A stretch of DNA of 64,000 nucleotides from Prostheceraeus crozeri (GCA_907163375.1 CAJQUW010000468.1:1-64000); one strand, 5' to 3'; counted from the stretch's first letter, positions 41,207-54,689 are shown. The notes: generated by a model from the letters alone, not told the origin. Numbers and translations are program-made.

Positions 41207-42271
41207 CAGGCTTGCCGTTGGGATGAATTTCCAGCCCAATCCCAATGAGAATTTCCCTTGGCCGGTAGCCTGCTTTAGAGCTAAAAACGTACGCAAGTTG
41301 ACCCGCTGATGCCTATACCATATGTGTTTATTTTTTAATTGACGAAGGCCACGGATGTAGGCCTGGTCTTAATAGGGGCTTTAATTGATTTTACACAATT
41401 GTGTATAATAGGCCTACTGTATGGCTATATTTTGCACCGATAGACTGCCTTCACCTGAGAACTTATAGGGGCCTATGGGTATAGCTGATATGTATGTACG
41501 AGCTAACAAACATAATTGGTATTAATCAAGCCTATATCGGATAATGCGGTGTTAATAAACAGCTCGCCACACAGGCTCTTTTTGAAGCCACTGTTCCTGC
41601 GCAGTGTGACACTGTTACAGCGTCATATTATTGCCCGTTTCAATCAATGCCTCATACGCACGCGCAAAGTACGAGTTGAGGCACAAGAAGGCCTGCGAAT
41701 TAAGCCACTATTTCTAGCAACTAGGGAAGTTAAAACCATAGAGAAGGGCTAAAGCTGACTGTGTCAATTTGTGTGAATCACACTAAGAGCTTGCTCGAAT
41801 TCGAGAGAGGCAAGGTCAGACTGAAGACACAGCAAGATGAACTGCTCAGTACAAACCATAGAAATTGACAACAATAAAACCTCTAGAATGGAAATTAAGC
41901 TTCATGCAATGCACAATAATGGCACATAAATCGCACGCATTTTCACTTAGATGCACCTGCCAACGTCTGTATGATTGGGTCAGAATCAGTCACATGTGTA
42001 AATCGAAGCTTTTCATTGGTGGTTCATGCCCCAACTTAGTTCCCCCGGATGTGCATAGTCTTTGGGATGTGCCGCGACCTTGAGTCAATTTCCATTCTAG
42101 TCAACTTCATAAACAGTTTATTTCTATGGTACAAACGGAAAACATTTGTAACGCACTGACTGTCAACGACCACATGCATATTTTGTTGGGAGATGGCTTA
42201 TTGGGATTTATTGTGATTGGGGTGGATTTTTGGTAGCCCAGTTGCTATTGGGATCCCAATCGGCAAGCCTG
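41207..42271. mobile_element. Non-autonomous hAT-like element
   Basis: The ends are inverted: CAGGCTTGCCGTTGGGAT on the left and (reversed) CAGGCTTGCCGATTGGGAT on the right, followed by several CCCAATCCCAAT-type motifs on both sides. Flanking octamers GATGTATT and GATGTTGC agree at the first five bases, as expected of a worn 8-bp duplication. 1,065 bp, no transposase. Confidence 0.7.
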
Positions 42272-43584
42272 GATGTTGCTACAACCATGTCATCAATGCC
42301 CTTCATGGAGCCAAGGTTAAATCTCGATGAGTTTTGATAGTTAACGGCGATTGTATTTGAATAATATACATCAAAATAAATTATTGCTCCAGGTTTATTT
42401 GTAAAACTTCAATGTTATTCTTTATTGACTGCTTCAGGGCATTTATAACAAAACCTCACAAACATCACAGCTTCAAGATACATGACACAAAAATCAAATT
42501 AGATAATAATCTGCATCACTGATCGTTCCGAAACAATTCACGATGAAACTCTCAGGCTTTTATCTAGCTGCTAGTTAGACAGGTATGATGAAATCTATCA
42601 CAACGCCTTCCAGACGTTTTAAATAAAACTTCTGAACGCACGTGGTTAGTGTCTACCGCGATACGATAGTGCATAGGCCTATGTTTAATTGCCAATAATT
42701 TTGAAAATATTTTCATCAGGTTTTGAAATTCCGGCTGGAGACACATGAAATAAGGTATATACTTTGTTTCTTTAGAAGCACACTTATCATCTGTTTCTGT
42801 AAGCGACGCGCTAAATGGATAGGCATGATAGGCAAAAGTAATCTTTCCAGCATGCTTTTTGAAATAATGGCTATTGGCTGTCTGCCGTGATGTATTGATA
42901 AAGCCTATGATGACCGATAATTTAAAGTATTCTTCAGCAGTGTTGAAAATCAGGCGGGAATAAAGTAAATAGACAAACCCATGACTATCCCAGTAAATGC
43001 GTTTGCTCCTTATGAGCATTCTATTTTTCAAAACAACGTGCTTGCAAAAAACGATATGTTACTGATTTCAAAATAGAAGATGTTCACATTTACAGTCTGC
43101 TTGCTTTCATTTTAACTCAATGATGCACACAGTATTTCATAAAAAACAATGGTTCTGCATATACTAGGCAGGCATCCATCTCTTGGTGTACAAAAAGTCA
43201 ACAAAGCCAGATTTATACATGATTAAAAATTAGGAACCTGTATTCAAACATTTTCATCAAGAATTCAAATCAATCGAAAAAATTTATCTTTTCCGTGAAA
43301 ATGCCAATAAGAAGGACAACTAGCATTTACTAACAGTAACTAGCAGTGTTATGGTTTTTACTATGCTGGTTTCTTATAATCATCCAAGAAGATATAGAAA
43401 CTTTACACTTAAATTCTAGGATGTCATATTTTACATCTTAGACCGCAATCACAGCAGTCATATTCTAATTTCTCATGATGGAAGGGAAGGTACCAGGAAA
43501 TTCAGGACATATGTACACGCACACGTCTCATTTTACATTGCTGTTCGAAGCTTTTATTATCGAAGGAGTTTCTTATAGAGCATG
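42272..43584. other. Stretch without a supported gene
   Basis: A 155-aa minus frame (42,564-43,031) is the longest. It has no motif I recognise, no visible splice context and average composition, so I do not call it a gene. The rest is AT-rich. Confidence 0.35.
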
Positions 43585-43766
43585 AATAACCGAATCTGTC
43601 AAAAAATTTGTTATCTCACAACATGCTTCGTGGTGGCGCCTCGTTGTCAGCTGTGATGATAAAGTGGCAAATTGCGGATTAGATGAAATGCATTCATAAC
43701 GTGTGTGACGAGACAGGGCCGCTACAAATGTGAGATAATAAACCTTTTATAAGATTCGGTCATTTA
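43585..43766. mobile_element. Short palindromic MITE
   Basis: The left side AACCGAATCTGTCAAAAAA then TTGTTATCTCACA is mirrored on the right by TGTGAGATAATAAA and AGATTCGGTCATT. The inverted arms cover about 40 bp with mismatches; total about 180 bp. No clear target duplication. Confidence 0.65.
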
Positions 43767-44474
43767 CTCGTACATTCTATTGGATGCTGATTATGCATCT
43801 GCCGGATCATGCCGCATCTGAGCTCTTCTATCAGAATTAGGAAGAAAATCATACTACTTTGAGATATTCCATGTAATGCCTTCCTACATTGAAATATCTA
43901 CTGAATGATTGACAAAATAATCATACAGGGGAATAAAATCAAGAATTTCCTGGCTGACCATGCCACGAATGAAAGTATCTGGAATTAACAGATGATTGTC
44001 AAAGACAATAACACAACTCACATCGAGCAAACATCAATGCACGGAATACTGTGAAAATGTTAGTTATCGACACTTCAATGCACTAATGTTGCTTAGAATG
44101 AAATCACCAAAGTAACGAAAGTCACAAGTCAGCATTAAAGCATTTCAGTCAAATAGCACCAAATACTTTCATCACATTAATCAATGTGTGATCAAGCTTT
44201 TACAACCTTGTGATTATGTGAGGCGGTGAGGATCTTCCTGAATGTGAGCTCCTTGTCAATAAGTCGTTCGACTCGCTGTTTGATCGACTGAAGTCAACAT
44301 CTGTTAAGAAAAGAGAACATTCTAAAATAATCTGCATCATAACAAAAATAACTAGAATACGTCTATGAAGCAAATTATATAGAGAATTCGAAACCAAGTC
44401 ATCTAGCCGTTAAATGATGAAAAAAATTTGAAGAATTTCTATTTTGCGATATTGACTTTGTTGATATTGACATA
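43767..44474. other. AT-rich stretch, nothing recognised
   Basis: No open frame longer than 65 codons, no terminal repeats and no RNA gene signals seen. Confidence 0.4.
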
Positions 44475-45191
44475 GTTTTTACCACCCATGTATCCACATA
44501 GTCCAGTCACTCGTCAAATAAGTGCCGTCAATTGTCAAATGCAAGAAAGGACACTTCTGATCGTTGTGAATTGCAGTCATGTATCAAAATAAAGCAATCA
44601 AGAGTCAACATGTGCAGTCAAGCATCAAATTATCAGTCTAACTGTGCTGACGAACGAGATGATGAGGCACTCGCTGGCTCACTGGTTTGCTCACTCGCAG
44701 AGACATATTCCTGATTGTCTTCAAAAAGCTGACATTTTGATGTGAGTAGGCCTACAGTGCTTTCTTGTGGCCTGATTTTTCAATATATGTATCGGATCTG
44801 GATTAGATGATGTTTTTTCCTCAAATTTTACTATAGATGTTAATTGATGAGTTAAATAACATAGCTTGATGGATGAATATTCGGCGAATAACTCTGAAAA
44901 TCTGAATGATTCAGTAATTTCTCCTAATCATATTTCGCCTTTTTCATGGTAATTCATTAATTAAACATGCTTTGAATATCCTCATAAACCTATGGACATA
45001 GATATTAGTAGGAATAAACACTAAAAAGCATATATTGCATCTATTTGATACTTGACTGAACTTTTTTACACTTGGGTGGTGTAGTATGACACTTCGGTGC
45101 TCTATTCTGATACATGGGTGAACTATTTGGACAATCGACTGCCTTATTTTGATAGTTGATTGGCTTAAGTGGATACATGGGTGGTAAAAAC
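44475..45191. mobile_element. TA-flanked element with subterminal repeat arrays
   Basis: TA lies on both sides (44,473-44,474 and 45,192-45,193). The ends are perfect inverted repeats (GTTTTTACCACCCATGTATC on the left). Inward of each end is an array of about 20-22-bp degenerate repeats of the form CAGTCAxxxxTCAAAATAxxG: left to about 44,640, right from about 45,045, in opposite orientation. 717 bp, non-autonomous. Confidence 0.8.
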
Positions 45192-47441
45192 TAAGCAACA
45201 CAAAAATACACGACGTCATCAGAATCGCAATCTGCATTAAATACAACTTGAAAATAAAGAAAGTGCTTTGATTCACACAAGAAATTGTTATCGAAATGAC
45301 AAACAGAATTCTTCATCGCTTACAATTAAATTACCTTAATAATATTCTCTAAGCTAATATTGATTCAAAGCTTCCTTGAACTTGATGAGATGCTATCGCA
45401 ATGTAATCCTAAGAACAAGAAGGAAAATTCTATATTTTATAATAGACCAACATGCACATCGAGCAATGTACAGTGTGCAAATCATGGAGAGGAGTCGGAA
45501 TCCATCCAGTTATTTAACACATTTCTCAACAATTATCATCAGGATTAGGCGCATTTTCAAAATATCAAGATTCTCTTCAACGCATAATAACGCTTATTCA
45601 AAAGTAAAAATACCTTGACAGGTAATTGATGCATCAAGTTCATTAAAACTCTCCATTCACTGTTAAAACTGCTTGAAAGTGGTACGGTCTGGAATGACAT
45701 TTTCAATTTATAACCAGATGCTTTCATGATGCTTTACTGATCATGGACATCTGATGGATGATCTTTTTCTAGTACGATATGACCATGATTTCTTTGTTTT
45801 TGAAATTGAATTAACAATCAATGCATTTTCATAGTACCGTACCTAGTTGCTCTAAAAGAAAACAATGCCTTACTGTTGAAGTGCGTCGAGCCAACAAAAT
45901 TTGCGAATACCTGAATTTTATCAACTTTGTGAAATTATGACAAGCGAAGGTCAGTCTCAAAAACAAATGTTTTTTTGCCAATAAACAACTAAATTTGTCT
46001 GATATTGAGGGACTGTGTCGAAAGCATCGAAAAGTTAGGAAAACCAGCCTGATACAGATTCTCTTGAGTGTCTTGCCTAAGAATTGTGGACTAAGTGAGG
46101 ACTCATGCTCTTGCATGTTGTTTTATTAGGCAAATTAAGAAAATAACAATATAGGCTTATCAACAACTTGCTAAGCAAGCTTGATTAAAAATTATAAACT
46201 ACAAATTTTATCAATTATGTTTTTTCTGAGTGCGTATCAATAAATATTAAGCTAAATAAATTGAGCCTTAGGTGAAGCTGTCTGAGAAAACCGGCGCGCA
46301 TGCTTTTTAGTTGTCCTCCTTTAGCTAAAGGGCGTTACTGAATTCATTTGCTCTGTTTCCGACTAATTAGGAGAATGGTTCTTTTATATTTGCGAAAGAT
46401 CAATTAACATAAAAATGCGCACAATGAGTCAAACAGAAATAATTACAAATCACACAGTCAATCAAGAAAACACAGGTCGCATTATTCATTCTGAAAACAG
46501 AATCTCAACATCAATCGCTTCCACTGGATCATGGACGACAATAAGTAGACCTGACAAACTTTCATCCGATCAATTTATGAAATACATGTACGTACAATTT
46601 GATTGATGTAGTGCTGAAAAACTAACCATAAAAAAATTTCGATGACATATTAACGACAAAAAACTGAAAATCACCAATGTGATGTGTATCGCAATTAAGA
46701 TGGCAAGTTACCGAATTCAATTGTATTATCTATATAATATGTATTATATACAATACAATGTACAATATTTTATATTGAATATTACTGTGTTGAGTATTAA
46801 TATAAAAGTGCAATACTGGTACTAGTAGCAGTTAGTGACTATTCCACGAAAGTCGCTTTGAATGAGCATCTCTACAAAAACGTATTGTACTCAAAATTTA
46901 GTCATGAATGCTTGTAATTTGCAACAGTGTATTTTCACACATCTAGGAATCATTTTCACAATACTTGGGTCCGTAAAAGTATGGTCACACACGAACATAT
47001 GATAAAAACTAGCAACAAATCATGAGAATGTTGCAAACAATGTTTTGGTAGTTCACAAATTATCTAAATTTTACTAATGGCTGCGACTTTAATCCTATCA
47101 GGACCTGGGAGTGCCCCCTTATCAACTTCTTTTTACATCTCCTAAAGTAAGTCAGATAAAAGTTTAATTTTTTGTGACTTTTAGTTTGCATGCATGCTGA
47201 ACTTTCAGTAAAAATTTGGGCAAAATTGACATACTGTAAAGTCAGTTTTAAAGGTCACTTTTAACCTCTTGAGCCCCAAAGCCAAATCTGCTACACTGCT
47301 CCAACTATCCATAACGTGCAGGGAACGTCATTCGCTCATATCTGCAACTCCCCAGACGCTGAGTGAACAATGGGAAGATAATACAGTTATGTGTACAGTG
47401 CACGTCATGGGTAGTTGGGGTCAGTGTTCACATTTATAGTA
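45192..47441. other. AT-rich stretch, nothing recognised
   Basis: Only short open frames (up to 95 codons) with no motifs. An AT palindrome-like patch lies at 46,730-46,790. A slightly GC-richer patch at 47,100-47,400 may be a worn repeat (GGACCTGGGAGTGCCCCC). Confidence 0.35.
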
Positions 47442-48277
47442 CTGTCGAACCTCTGTATAGTAAACCTCTACAGAGTGAATTCAATTTTTGAGCCCATCAA
47501 TAATGGTATACGTGTACTTTGCGCTTGTTACAGATCTCTACATAGTGAACCTCTTCATAGTGAATATACTATCTAGTCCCTTTGCTGTCTCAACCACTAC
47601 ATAATGAATATTTCACATCAATTATGTATTGATCTTTAATTATACTTTGCAATTAATACGCATCCCATGTACGTGTACTACCTTTATTGAGGCGAGTAGT
47701 TCGACGATACTTATTACTCCCAAGTTTCCTAAGTTATTAAAGTCTATGAGTATACAATCTAAATTTAGATGCAAATCAATAGTTAATACAGCTAGTAGTT
47801 TTAAGTTTTTTTGGGCTTTCAAGAGTACCGACTGTTGAGTCAGATCAGTGAATTCCTTGAAAGAAAAAGTGACCTTGCAGCTTGATCAACAAGCTTCTGA
47901 TCAACTAGGAAACCTGCTTGCTTCTGTTGACGAGCGGAATACTGTGCATACTTGTATTGACAGTTATTTCCATTGTTCATAATTAGTGTGTATGTAGCTT
48001 ATACTGTATACAGTACTGATTATTTTGTAGCAGTTACATTCTGCATATTGACTTTATATATCATTTAATGTGACCTTGTGATACAATGTGGTATTACTGT
48101 TAATTACCCTATAAAATTTGTTTTCTAAATACATGCATTAGTTTAAATTATGTTGCATGATTGTTTTGACTTTATATGCTTACTTTAAAACCAATATTAC
48201 ATCAAATTTTAGAAAATCTCCTTATAGTGAATCTTTTTATCTGGTCCCTTGAAATTCACTATGTAGAGGTTCGACTG
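47442..48277. mobile_element. Tigger/pogo-like non-autonomous element
   Basis: TA on both sides (47,440-47,441 and 48,278-48,279). Ends: CTGTCGAACCTCTGTATAGT on the left and (reversed) CAGTCGAACCTCTACATAGT on the right, with further CTACATAGTGAAT motifs inside both ends. 836 bp, no open transposase frame. Confidence 0.8.
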
Positions 48278-48279
48278 TA

Positions 48280-50147
48280 CTAACATTAGCGTAGAATATT
48301 TTACTTTTAACACCAAATAGATATGCTTGAGTAAAAGTTTGCATAAATGCTTTAGTTGTAATGAACAATTTTTGAAGAGTAAAAAAACACAGAATCATGA
48401 AAAGTAAAAAAATTGAAAATTCATATTGTAAATTTGAATTTTTGGTAGGAAGGTCTTCGAATCATGCAAAATAGGCACTACCATTCGAAAAAGGAGACTC
48501 GAAATATACGGTATTATCCATCGGAACAGGGAAAATTTGAAGGAGGCAGTGCCTCCCGTTCCTGCGCCGATAAAAAAAAATCGGTCCTGACCGGGTTCAC
48601 GCCTGATGCAAAGATATTATGTCATTAAAATCACTAAATATTACAAATGTACTTGGATAGTGTTAAATCAGTTTTCTTGATTTAAGATTCAATGAGATTT
48701 AGTACATTATTGCACATTGAAAACATCGCATGATTGAAGTTATTACATTTTATTATCTTACAATAACATAAAACTTAATATTTGGTGACATGCTGATTTT
48801 AGTGATAGAGAACCTACCTGTACTACAGATAATTTTGTAAAAAACCCTTCTTTTTATGCGGATAGTTCTATTGTTGGCATGTGAGAAAAAAATATCAAAT
48901 GTTTTTAAATATTATTTCATGGAGATATACGTGCGATAATAGCACGATCAAGAATAAAATTGAAAGGATTAAATCCACATGAGCTATTGCTATTAATGTC
49001 TTCATTGATCAGATGCATATTTCTAAGAGTGCTAGTATCTTACCGACAAAATTCGCATCTTACTATACCCCATTATTTCATATAGATTGATAAATAAATC
49101 AAATTCGAAACTGCTGTGAAGAAGGCAAGTGTGTCAGTAGATTTTCCTGAAGAAATGCATGTGTCGTGACATTTTACAATTCAACATTTTAGCAACTGCA
49201 CATTTGGCGGATAATGATTGTCTTGCCATACAACTAACGAAGATCAATACATTATCAATAGTACCTTCTTTGCTTTCAGTCATGATTACTGTCTGTTCAG
49301 TATTCATGATAGCAGCAACTCCCGTGAGTATTATGAGCTATGAAAATTCTGTGGTTGCAATCATATTTCGACTCTCATCTCGAACCTAAATTTTACTTAA
49401 TTATTATAGAAGCTGATTCCTAATAGAATTAAATTGAGCTAAATATTAATTTTTTTGATTACCACAATTAACCTCAACAATTTCAAGAGATTCAAATGGC
49501 ATCAATAGAAAAAAATCGCCTAAGTTATCCCACAGAATAACAAGAGCGACTTCAAAATTAGTAGGCAGCATGCAATTTATAAATCCGCAATGATTTTTTA
49601 TGCGCAATTCCATTAGTTTACGCATTCTTCTAGCTTACACATAGAACGCAGTTTGGAATTTCAAAAAGCAGTCATTATCAAAAAAAATATGCAGAAAAAA
49701 TCATTATCAAAAAGCAGTATTTTATCTTTCCATCATGCAATTCAGAATCATGAAACATGTTCAAGTGTTGATGTATCAAAGCAGACATTGAATATGTTGA
49801 AGATAAAGGATCCCATGAAAAAAATTGTCTTGACCAATTCCTTCGATTGCATCAGTGATTATTCAAATACTCACATGTTCATGATTTTCCAGAGACTGAT
49901 GGAGGAAATAGACATTACATACGACACATGCTGATTTCTAATTCATTGTACTACTTCAATTCAAAACCAAAAATTCTAAAAAATCGAATCTAGCATCATT
50001 ATATCAATTGAATGCACGTCTATGATACCAAAGCGCTTATTTATTACTTAGAAGTTTGATAGACGCAGTCTATCGAAGGGATTGCATATCAATTTGCCGG
50101 GTCATTGTTAGTCTACTTTGACTAAGTAAACTGATAAAAGCTTCATA
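48280..50147. other. AT-rich stretch, nothing recognised
   Basis: Small frames only (up to 93 codons at 49,653-49,934, without recognisable features). No repeats with clear ends found. Confidence 0.35.
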
Positions 50148-50679
50148 CAGGGTTGCTGCTTCGATTGCTTGGGTTTGCTTAGGTTTTGGGTTGCTTGGGT
50201 TTTGGACCCAAGGCTTGGGTGTCAAACCAAAGCCCAAACCTAAAAGACGATGTAAAACTTCTGCTGCAAGTCTGTGTAAGTCGCATGTCCGAGGCTTTGA
50301 CTGAAGTCCAGTTATTCATTGCTATGAATTGTGACAAACTGAAATCGAAGTCTTATGACTGTGTTCTACGTCAGGTCATTGACAAAAAATCGGAAAAAGT
50401 GTAACTTTATAAATTCAATTGCTTGCTCTCAAAGTATCCGAAACTTGAAGAGCGTCAGTTCAGCAACATTGTTGATGATCCAAGTTGTCTTTGTGTGGTC
50501 TGTTAACAAAGGTATAAGAACACAATGCAGTGTAAGGACTGTGCCGAGTGGGCACACGAGATAATAATGGCTATGGTAGTAGTTAGCCCCTTGAGTTAGG
50601 GGCTTGGGTTGCTTAGGCTTGGGGTAAAACCGAGCCACTTGGCTTGGGATGACCCAACCCAAGCCCTATAGCAACCTTG
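50148..50679. mobile_element. Non-autonomous hAT-like element with CTTGGGTT-rich ends
   Basis: The left end CAGGGTTGCTGCTTCGATTG and the right end (reversed CAAGGTTGCTATAGGGCTTG) are inverted, each followed by many short GCTTGGGTT repeats. 532 bp. Flanking octamers match poorly (GCTTCATA and CCTCACAA), so the duplication is worn. The middle has a short frame (SEALTEVQLFIAMNCDKLKS) that may be a leftover of coding sequence. Confidence 0.65.
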
Positions 50680-51181
50680 CCTCACAAAAACTTAAAATAT
50701 CCGAATTCGCTAATCGGAAATTTCTTGATTGGCCTTGCATCGGAAGATTCAACATTTTGTGCGTTTGTTAAAATGAAACTGTCTGGTATTTGAATATTAG
50801 TAAGGCAATTATCAGGGCCCTTTCTTCGTTTTAATCATAGCTTGACTGCATAGTAATACACAGATCAGTCAAATAGTGTGAAGAGAAATTATCTTTTGGC
50901 AAACTATCTTCTTTCATGCGTATAAAAACACATGAAATCGAATGAATCAAAGAACATGAAATAAAATGACCGAATTCGATATGCTACAAAATAGCAAGTA
51001 ACGCGAATTCTGGCAGATGAAACTCCTATCAGTTAACATGCGTTCACGTCAGACTCATGAAAACAAAACTATATTCCCAAGGCAAGGTGAACTAACTACA
51101 TCTTTTAGATTTTGTTGTACTTTAAGAAGATGTCGATTACTGTCTTATTGTGCTATTGATGTTATGAATAATGGTTAAACG

Positions 51182-51361
51182 TCACTACTCCCCAATACTG
51201 GGGGCTCCGACGGTGCTGACATGGTCAGTCTTTTATCTGGAGCGTTGCGATCATTTAGCCCGGAAGCCTTTATTTATAACTTCCAATGATACTCTCGAGG
51301 CTCGACCACTGGATCGAAAGATCGCTAGGCCAAGCACTTAACCACTGTGCTACAGAGGCAA
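51182..51361 (-). repeat. tRNA-derived SINE
   Basis: On the minus strand: CTCTGTAGCACAGTGGTTAAG at the head (A box about 51,352-51,337), then a B-box-like GGTCGAGCCTC (51,308-51,298), then a non-tRNA body ending near CCCCAGTATTGGGGAGTAGT. The head still looks like a tRNA half, but the acceptor stem does not close, so it is a SINE rather than a tRNA gene. Confidence 0.7.
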
Positions 51362-51839
51362 CTGATTGTGATATTATGACGAGACAAAATTTCAGTGTCA
51401 TTTCAGGAGTAACAGTATATTTTCTAGTCACTCAAAGTAAAATAACTACATGCCGGAGCGCATAGTTGCACTTCTTAAATACATTTTCTCACCAATCGCG
51501 CTTTTTGTAGTTAGATCTACTGTCTTGTCTCGTATAGGAGGGCAGAACAGTGAATGACACTGACGCATAGATAAGACATTACACATACATAAATCAATGG
51601 GAAAGAAGATAATTGAATCGACAAAAAACGAAATGTATGAGCGGATCGGATAGTGCTATGAAAATTATCGTTTAGCAATTTCTGTCAGGCAATCAACTTA
51701 ATGTACTTAGCTGTCAAGATATAGCGTCGACTTTGCTGAAGATGCGACTAATACAGCAGTGTCAGGTCAATCATTTGCCTACTGATTCTCCTGAATTAAG
51801 TGGTTAATAAAATGACGATTCCTTGCCCTCAGCAATTGA

Positions 51840-52500
51840 CTCGATCGTTTGTGGAATTACTCTGGAATCTATCTTCTTAATATTTCCATCGCTATTCATG
51901 TTTCCGTCCACCACATAAACTCAACCAGACCGCGCCAGCTGATCAAAATGTGACCTCCACAGGATGCCTAACTTTGCATTTGCAATGATCAGATGCGAGT
52001 TAATGTCAATCCGTAACACAAGGATAGGACAATCATCTGCAGCCTCCACAGTAGTCTCATTAATCCGAAGCACACGTGTCCATTTGTCAAGGACTCATGT
52101 CGTTTGGTCTACTCGTACTGATACCTAATATTCTTCTCCGATAGGAATTGATTACATTTTGGCCTAAATGCTTTCCGGACCTGGTCGATGGTGTCATCAA
52201 TTAATAAGATGATAGATTCCACAGTAATTCCACAAATGGTCGGGTCATTTGCTGAAGGCAGGGACTGCTTTCAACAATATAGCGCGCCCTTCCTGTTAGC
52301 AGGAAGTCATTGAGCAGATTCGAAGATGCTGGAATCAGAGTTCTACCTTGGCCGGCATCATCAGTGGACCTGAACCTAATCGAGCTCCTCTGAGGGATTG
52401 TCAAACGTCAGATATCAAGGAAGCGTCCAAAAAGTAAGACCGAGATCATTCGCGCCTTATAAGATAATGAGCCCAGTGATACCATTGGACACTGTGCGAC
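51840..52500 (+). pseudogene. Tc1/mariner transposase relic
   Basis: In plus frames around 52,320-52,400 one reads DAGIRVLPWPASSVDLNLIE then GIVKRQISRKRPKS, matching the Tc1 block (VLPWPARSPDLNPIEHLW). About 70 bp upstream a worn match to the QDNARPH block can be read. Stops and frame changes are frequent, ends are not found, and the left limit is uncertain. Confidence 0.5.
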
Positions 52501-52639
52501 TAAAAATTAATAAATACCGAAGCACTTGAATCAGAATCTTGCGGTCTGCCTTTGATATGCTCATCAATGAGCGATCAGGTATCTACGAGTCTCACAAAGG
52601 TAGCAGCTGTCGCATTACATACATTTGAATTAGTAAACT

Positions 52640-53890
52640 AAATTAGAGATGAGACTTGTAGGCACCGGATCTTTGGAGGAAAAGATTTTTGAGGGACTTT
52701 CTGCGAGTTTTGAAGGTATTAAAAACTAAGGAAAGTTTACGGTTTTCCGGTAGGATAAGGTTGACAGCATGAAAAGTTTTCAATGTCTCCTTTACTTTTT
52801 CTTTCACGTAATGAAACTTCCAAAAAGCATAGGAAATATTCGAATTCAAATCTTTTGATCAGAGTTATGCGAAATAGCATAATCAACTGCTTGTTTGATC
52901 TTGGTAATGAAATTTTGATTGTAGCCATTTTGCATAAAAATCGATAGATTTTATCTAAAGATTTTTCATAAAAGTTATCATTAGACACCGACATCTTAGG
53001 TGAATAATTTTGTCATTTTAGGTTTTTTATAGGTGAACAATTTTACAAATTAAGGTAATTTATTTAGGTGAATCAAAAATCCATTTAAGTATCTAGATTC
53101 ATTCAGAGCAATGGTATTTTTTTGTTTATTTCCATGAACTGTACATTTTTCGGTAACTAATTTGTAAATAAATACCGCGACAATAATCTATGTGTAAGTT
53201 CAAAAAAATAATTAGGGAAAAGAAAGTGAAAAGCAAGTCCTAGATTTAATCGCGATTTGGAACGATTTTATTTCAAGCTATAACAACTGCACGGATCAAA
53301 CATTAGCAACTATGTATGTATGCTTTAAAATGTATGTTGACAATTCAATTGTGCGATTGTGTATGTGTCAAACAGATCAAAATTACTCGTATTTAAATGC
53401 AATATGAACTCTGAAAATGTATATAAAGGAATTAGAAACTATGATCAGAAACATGTGGCACTGCCAGAATCATTCATCAATGTCTTCATTATTCCAATTA
53501 TAAAAGTAGTTCGTCACCACGATTTTCCCCATGTTTTCCAATATGTGTAGATCAGTCAATCAAACAGCTTAGTTTTCAAAAGTTTTTGTCGTAATGACAA
53601 TATTTAGGTGATTTAGGTGTTTTTACAAAATATCCGGAATATAGGTAAAAAATTCATTTTAGGTGATTCACCTAAATTGTCGCTGTCTAGTTATCATTAA
53701 TACAAAGAGGATTGGCACGATAAATCGAAGCCTTGATGGCAGCAGTTTTGTACCTGAACGGAGAGAAAGCCTCCTTCGGCATATAGACACCCGTGTTGGT
53801 TGGGTTAACTGCACATTCAGTTCCAAAACTATCATCAAGTTTGTGCAGTTTGAATTTCAGTTTTCATCATTCTCGGTGTCCATACTGAGA
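52640..53890 (-). pseudogene. Penelope-like element relic, split by a 708-bp insertion
   Basis: Read down the minus strand: TGVYMPKEAFSPFRYKTAAI and HRA-like IYRANPLCIND (53,690-53,800); after the insertion, NDNFYEKSLDKIYRFLCK, then NGYNQNFITKIK in another frame, then YVKEKVKETLKTF, NRKLSLVFNTFKTRRKSLK and LQRSGAYKSHL. These follow the order of the Penelope reverse-transcriptase thumb and linker (TGVY...SF.P..YK, IHRA, NGYP..FI, LVF.......L). The GIY-YIG endonuclease part is missing. At least two frame changes. Confidence 0.65.
52982..53689. mobile_element. Non-autonomous element with 8-bp duplication GTTATCAT
   Basis: GTTATCAT flanks it exactly (52,974-52,981 and 53,690-53,697). The ends are inverted: TAGACACCGACATCTTAGGT on the left and (reversed) TAGACAGCGACAATTTAGGT on the right, 23 bp with three mismatches. 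Several TTAGGTGAA motifs follow inside both ends. The 8-bp duplication suggests the hAT superfamily. It sits inside a Penelope-like relic. Confidence 0.85.
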
Positions 53891-54207
53891 TAAAGCTTGC
53901 TTTGTCTGAAATATCTAAATGCTCGAGCACAAGATCTTCACAAGAATATTTACATGAGTGATCAAAACACACTTTTCACTCAAAGAAATTTCTTACTTGG
54001 TGATAAATTTGCTCATTGCTTTAAAATAATAAAAGCCAGCCTGAAATACATGCCGGTCTTGGTCGGTTTCCGGTTTCCATCTCTGAATATAATTAATTAT
54101 ATGTTGCTATTACTCACTATAAGCTCGTAATTATACCACTACATTGTGAATCATAATTCGCATCACTTCACATAAAAATGATTTAAAACAACGGTTAAAA
54201 CTAAATA

Positions 54208-54293
54208 CAGTCCACTCTTGATGTAAGCGACACCTTGGGACCGGCTGTTGTCATCGCTTGTATCGAGAGATCGCTTATATCGAGAGTCGACTG
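54208..54293. mobile_element. 86-bp pogo-like MITE
   Basis: TA on both sides (54,206-54,207 and 54,294-54,295). Ends CAGTCCACTCTTGATGTAAG and (reversed) CAGTCGACTCTCGATATAAG. Almost the whole element is the two inverted ends. Confidence 0.75.
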
Positions 54294-54689
54294 TATATAG
54301 CAGCACCCTGCATAGTTTACTGCACTAAGGCATGTCTGCGAAAATCGATACCTAATAAGTTATTTTCTAAGTTGTACAATTAAGAATATCTGATTAATCC
54401 TCTAATCTAGCATGATCTCCTATGCTGAAAACTATACGGACCCAACCAAAATATTAATTTCTTTGTCTTGCAGACATTGTCTAGCATGTACATCTAAAAT
54501 TTAAAAAAAGTAAATTTTTTCTATGAATTGTATGATAGGTTACATATTCCGTTTCTATCACCAAAGTCGTCATTGAAATATTTTTTTCCATCAACTTGTT
54601 TGATGATCATAAGATGCGCAACGTCAAATTCAGTATTTTTAGTGTATAAAAAAATTGTGGGATTTTGAAAATAGTTGTCTTTTTCCTGT

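Noticed and set aside
42564-43031. 155-aa minus frame
   Set aside because: No motif, homologous pattern or splice context; a chance frame of this length is possible in 64 kb.
44944-45276. 110-aa minus frame with repeated HPSV/HPCI-like text
   Set aside because: It is the translation of the subterminal repeat array of the element at 44,475-45,191.
47090-47300. Possible piggyBac-type MITE starting TTTAATCCTATCAGGACC
   Set aside because: No matching inverted right end could be found.
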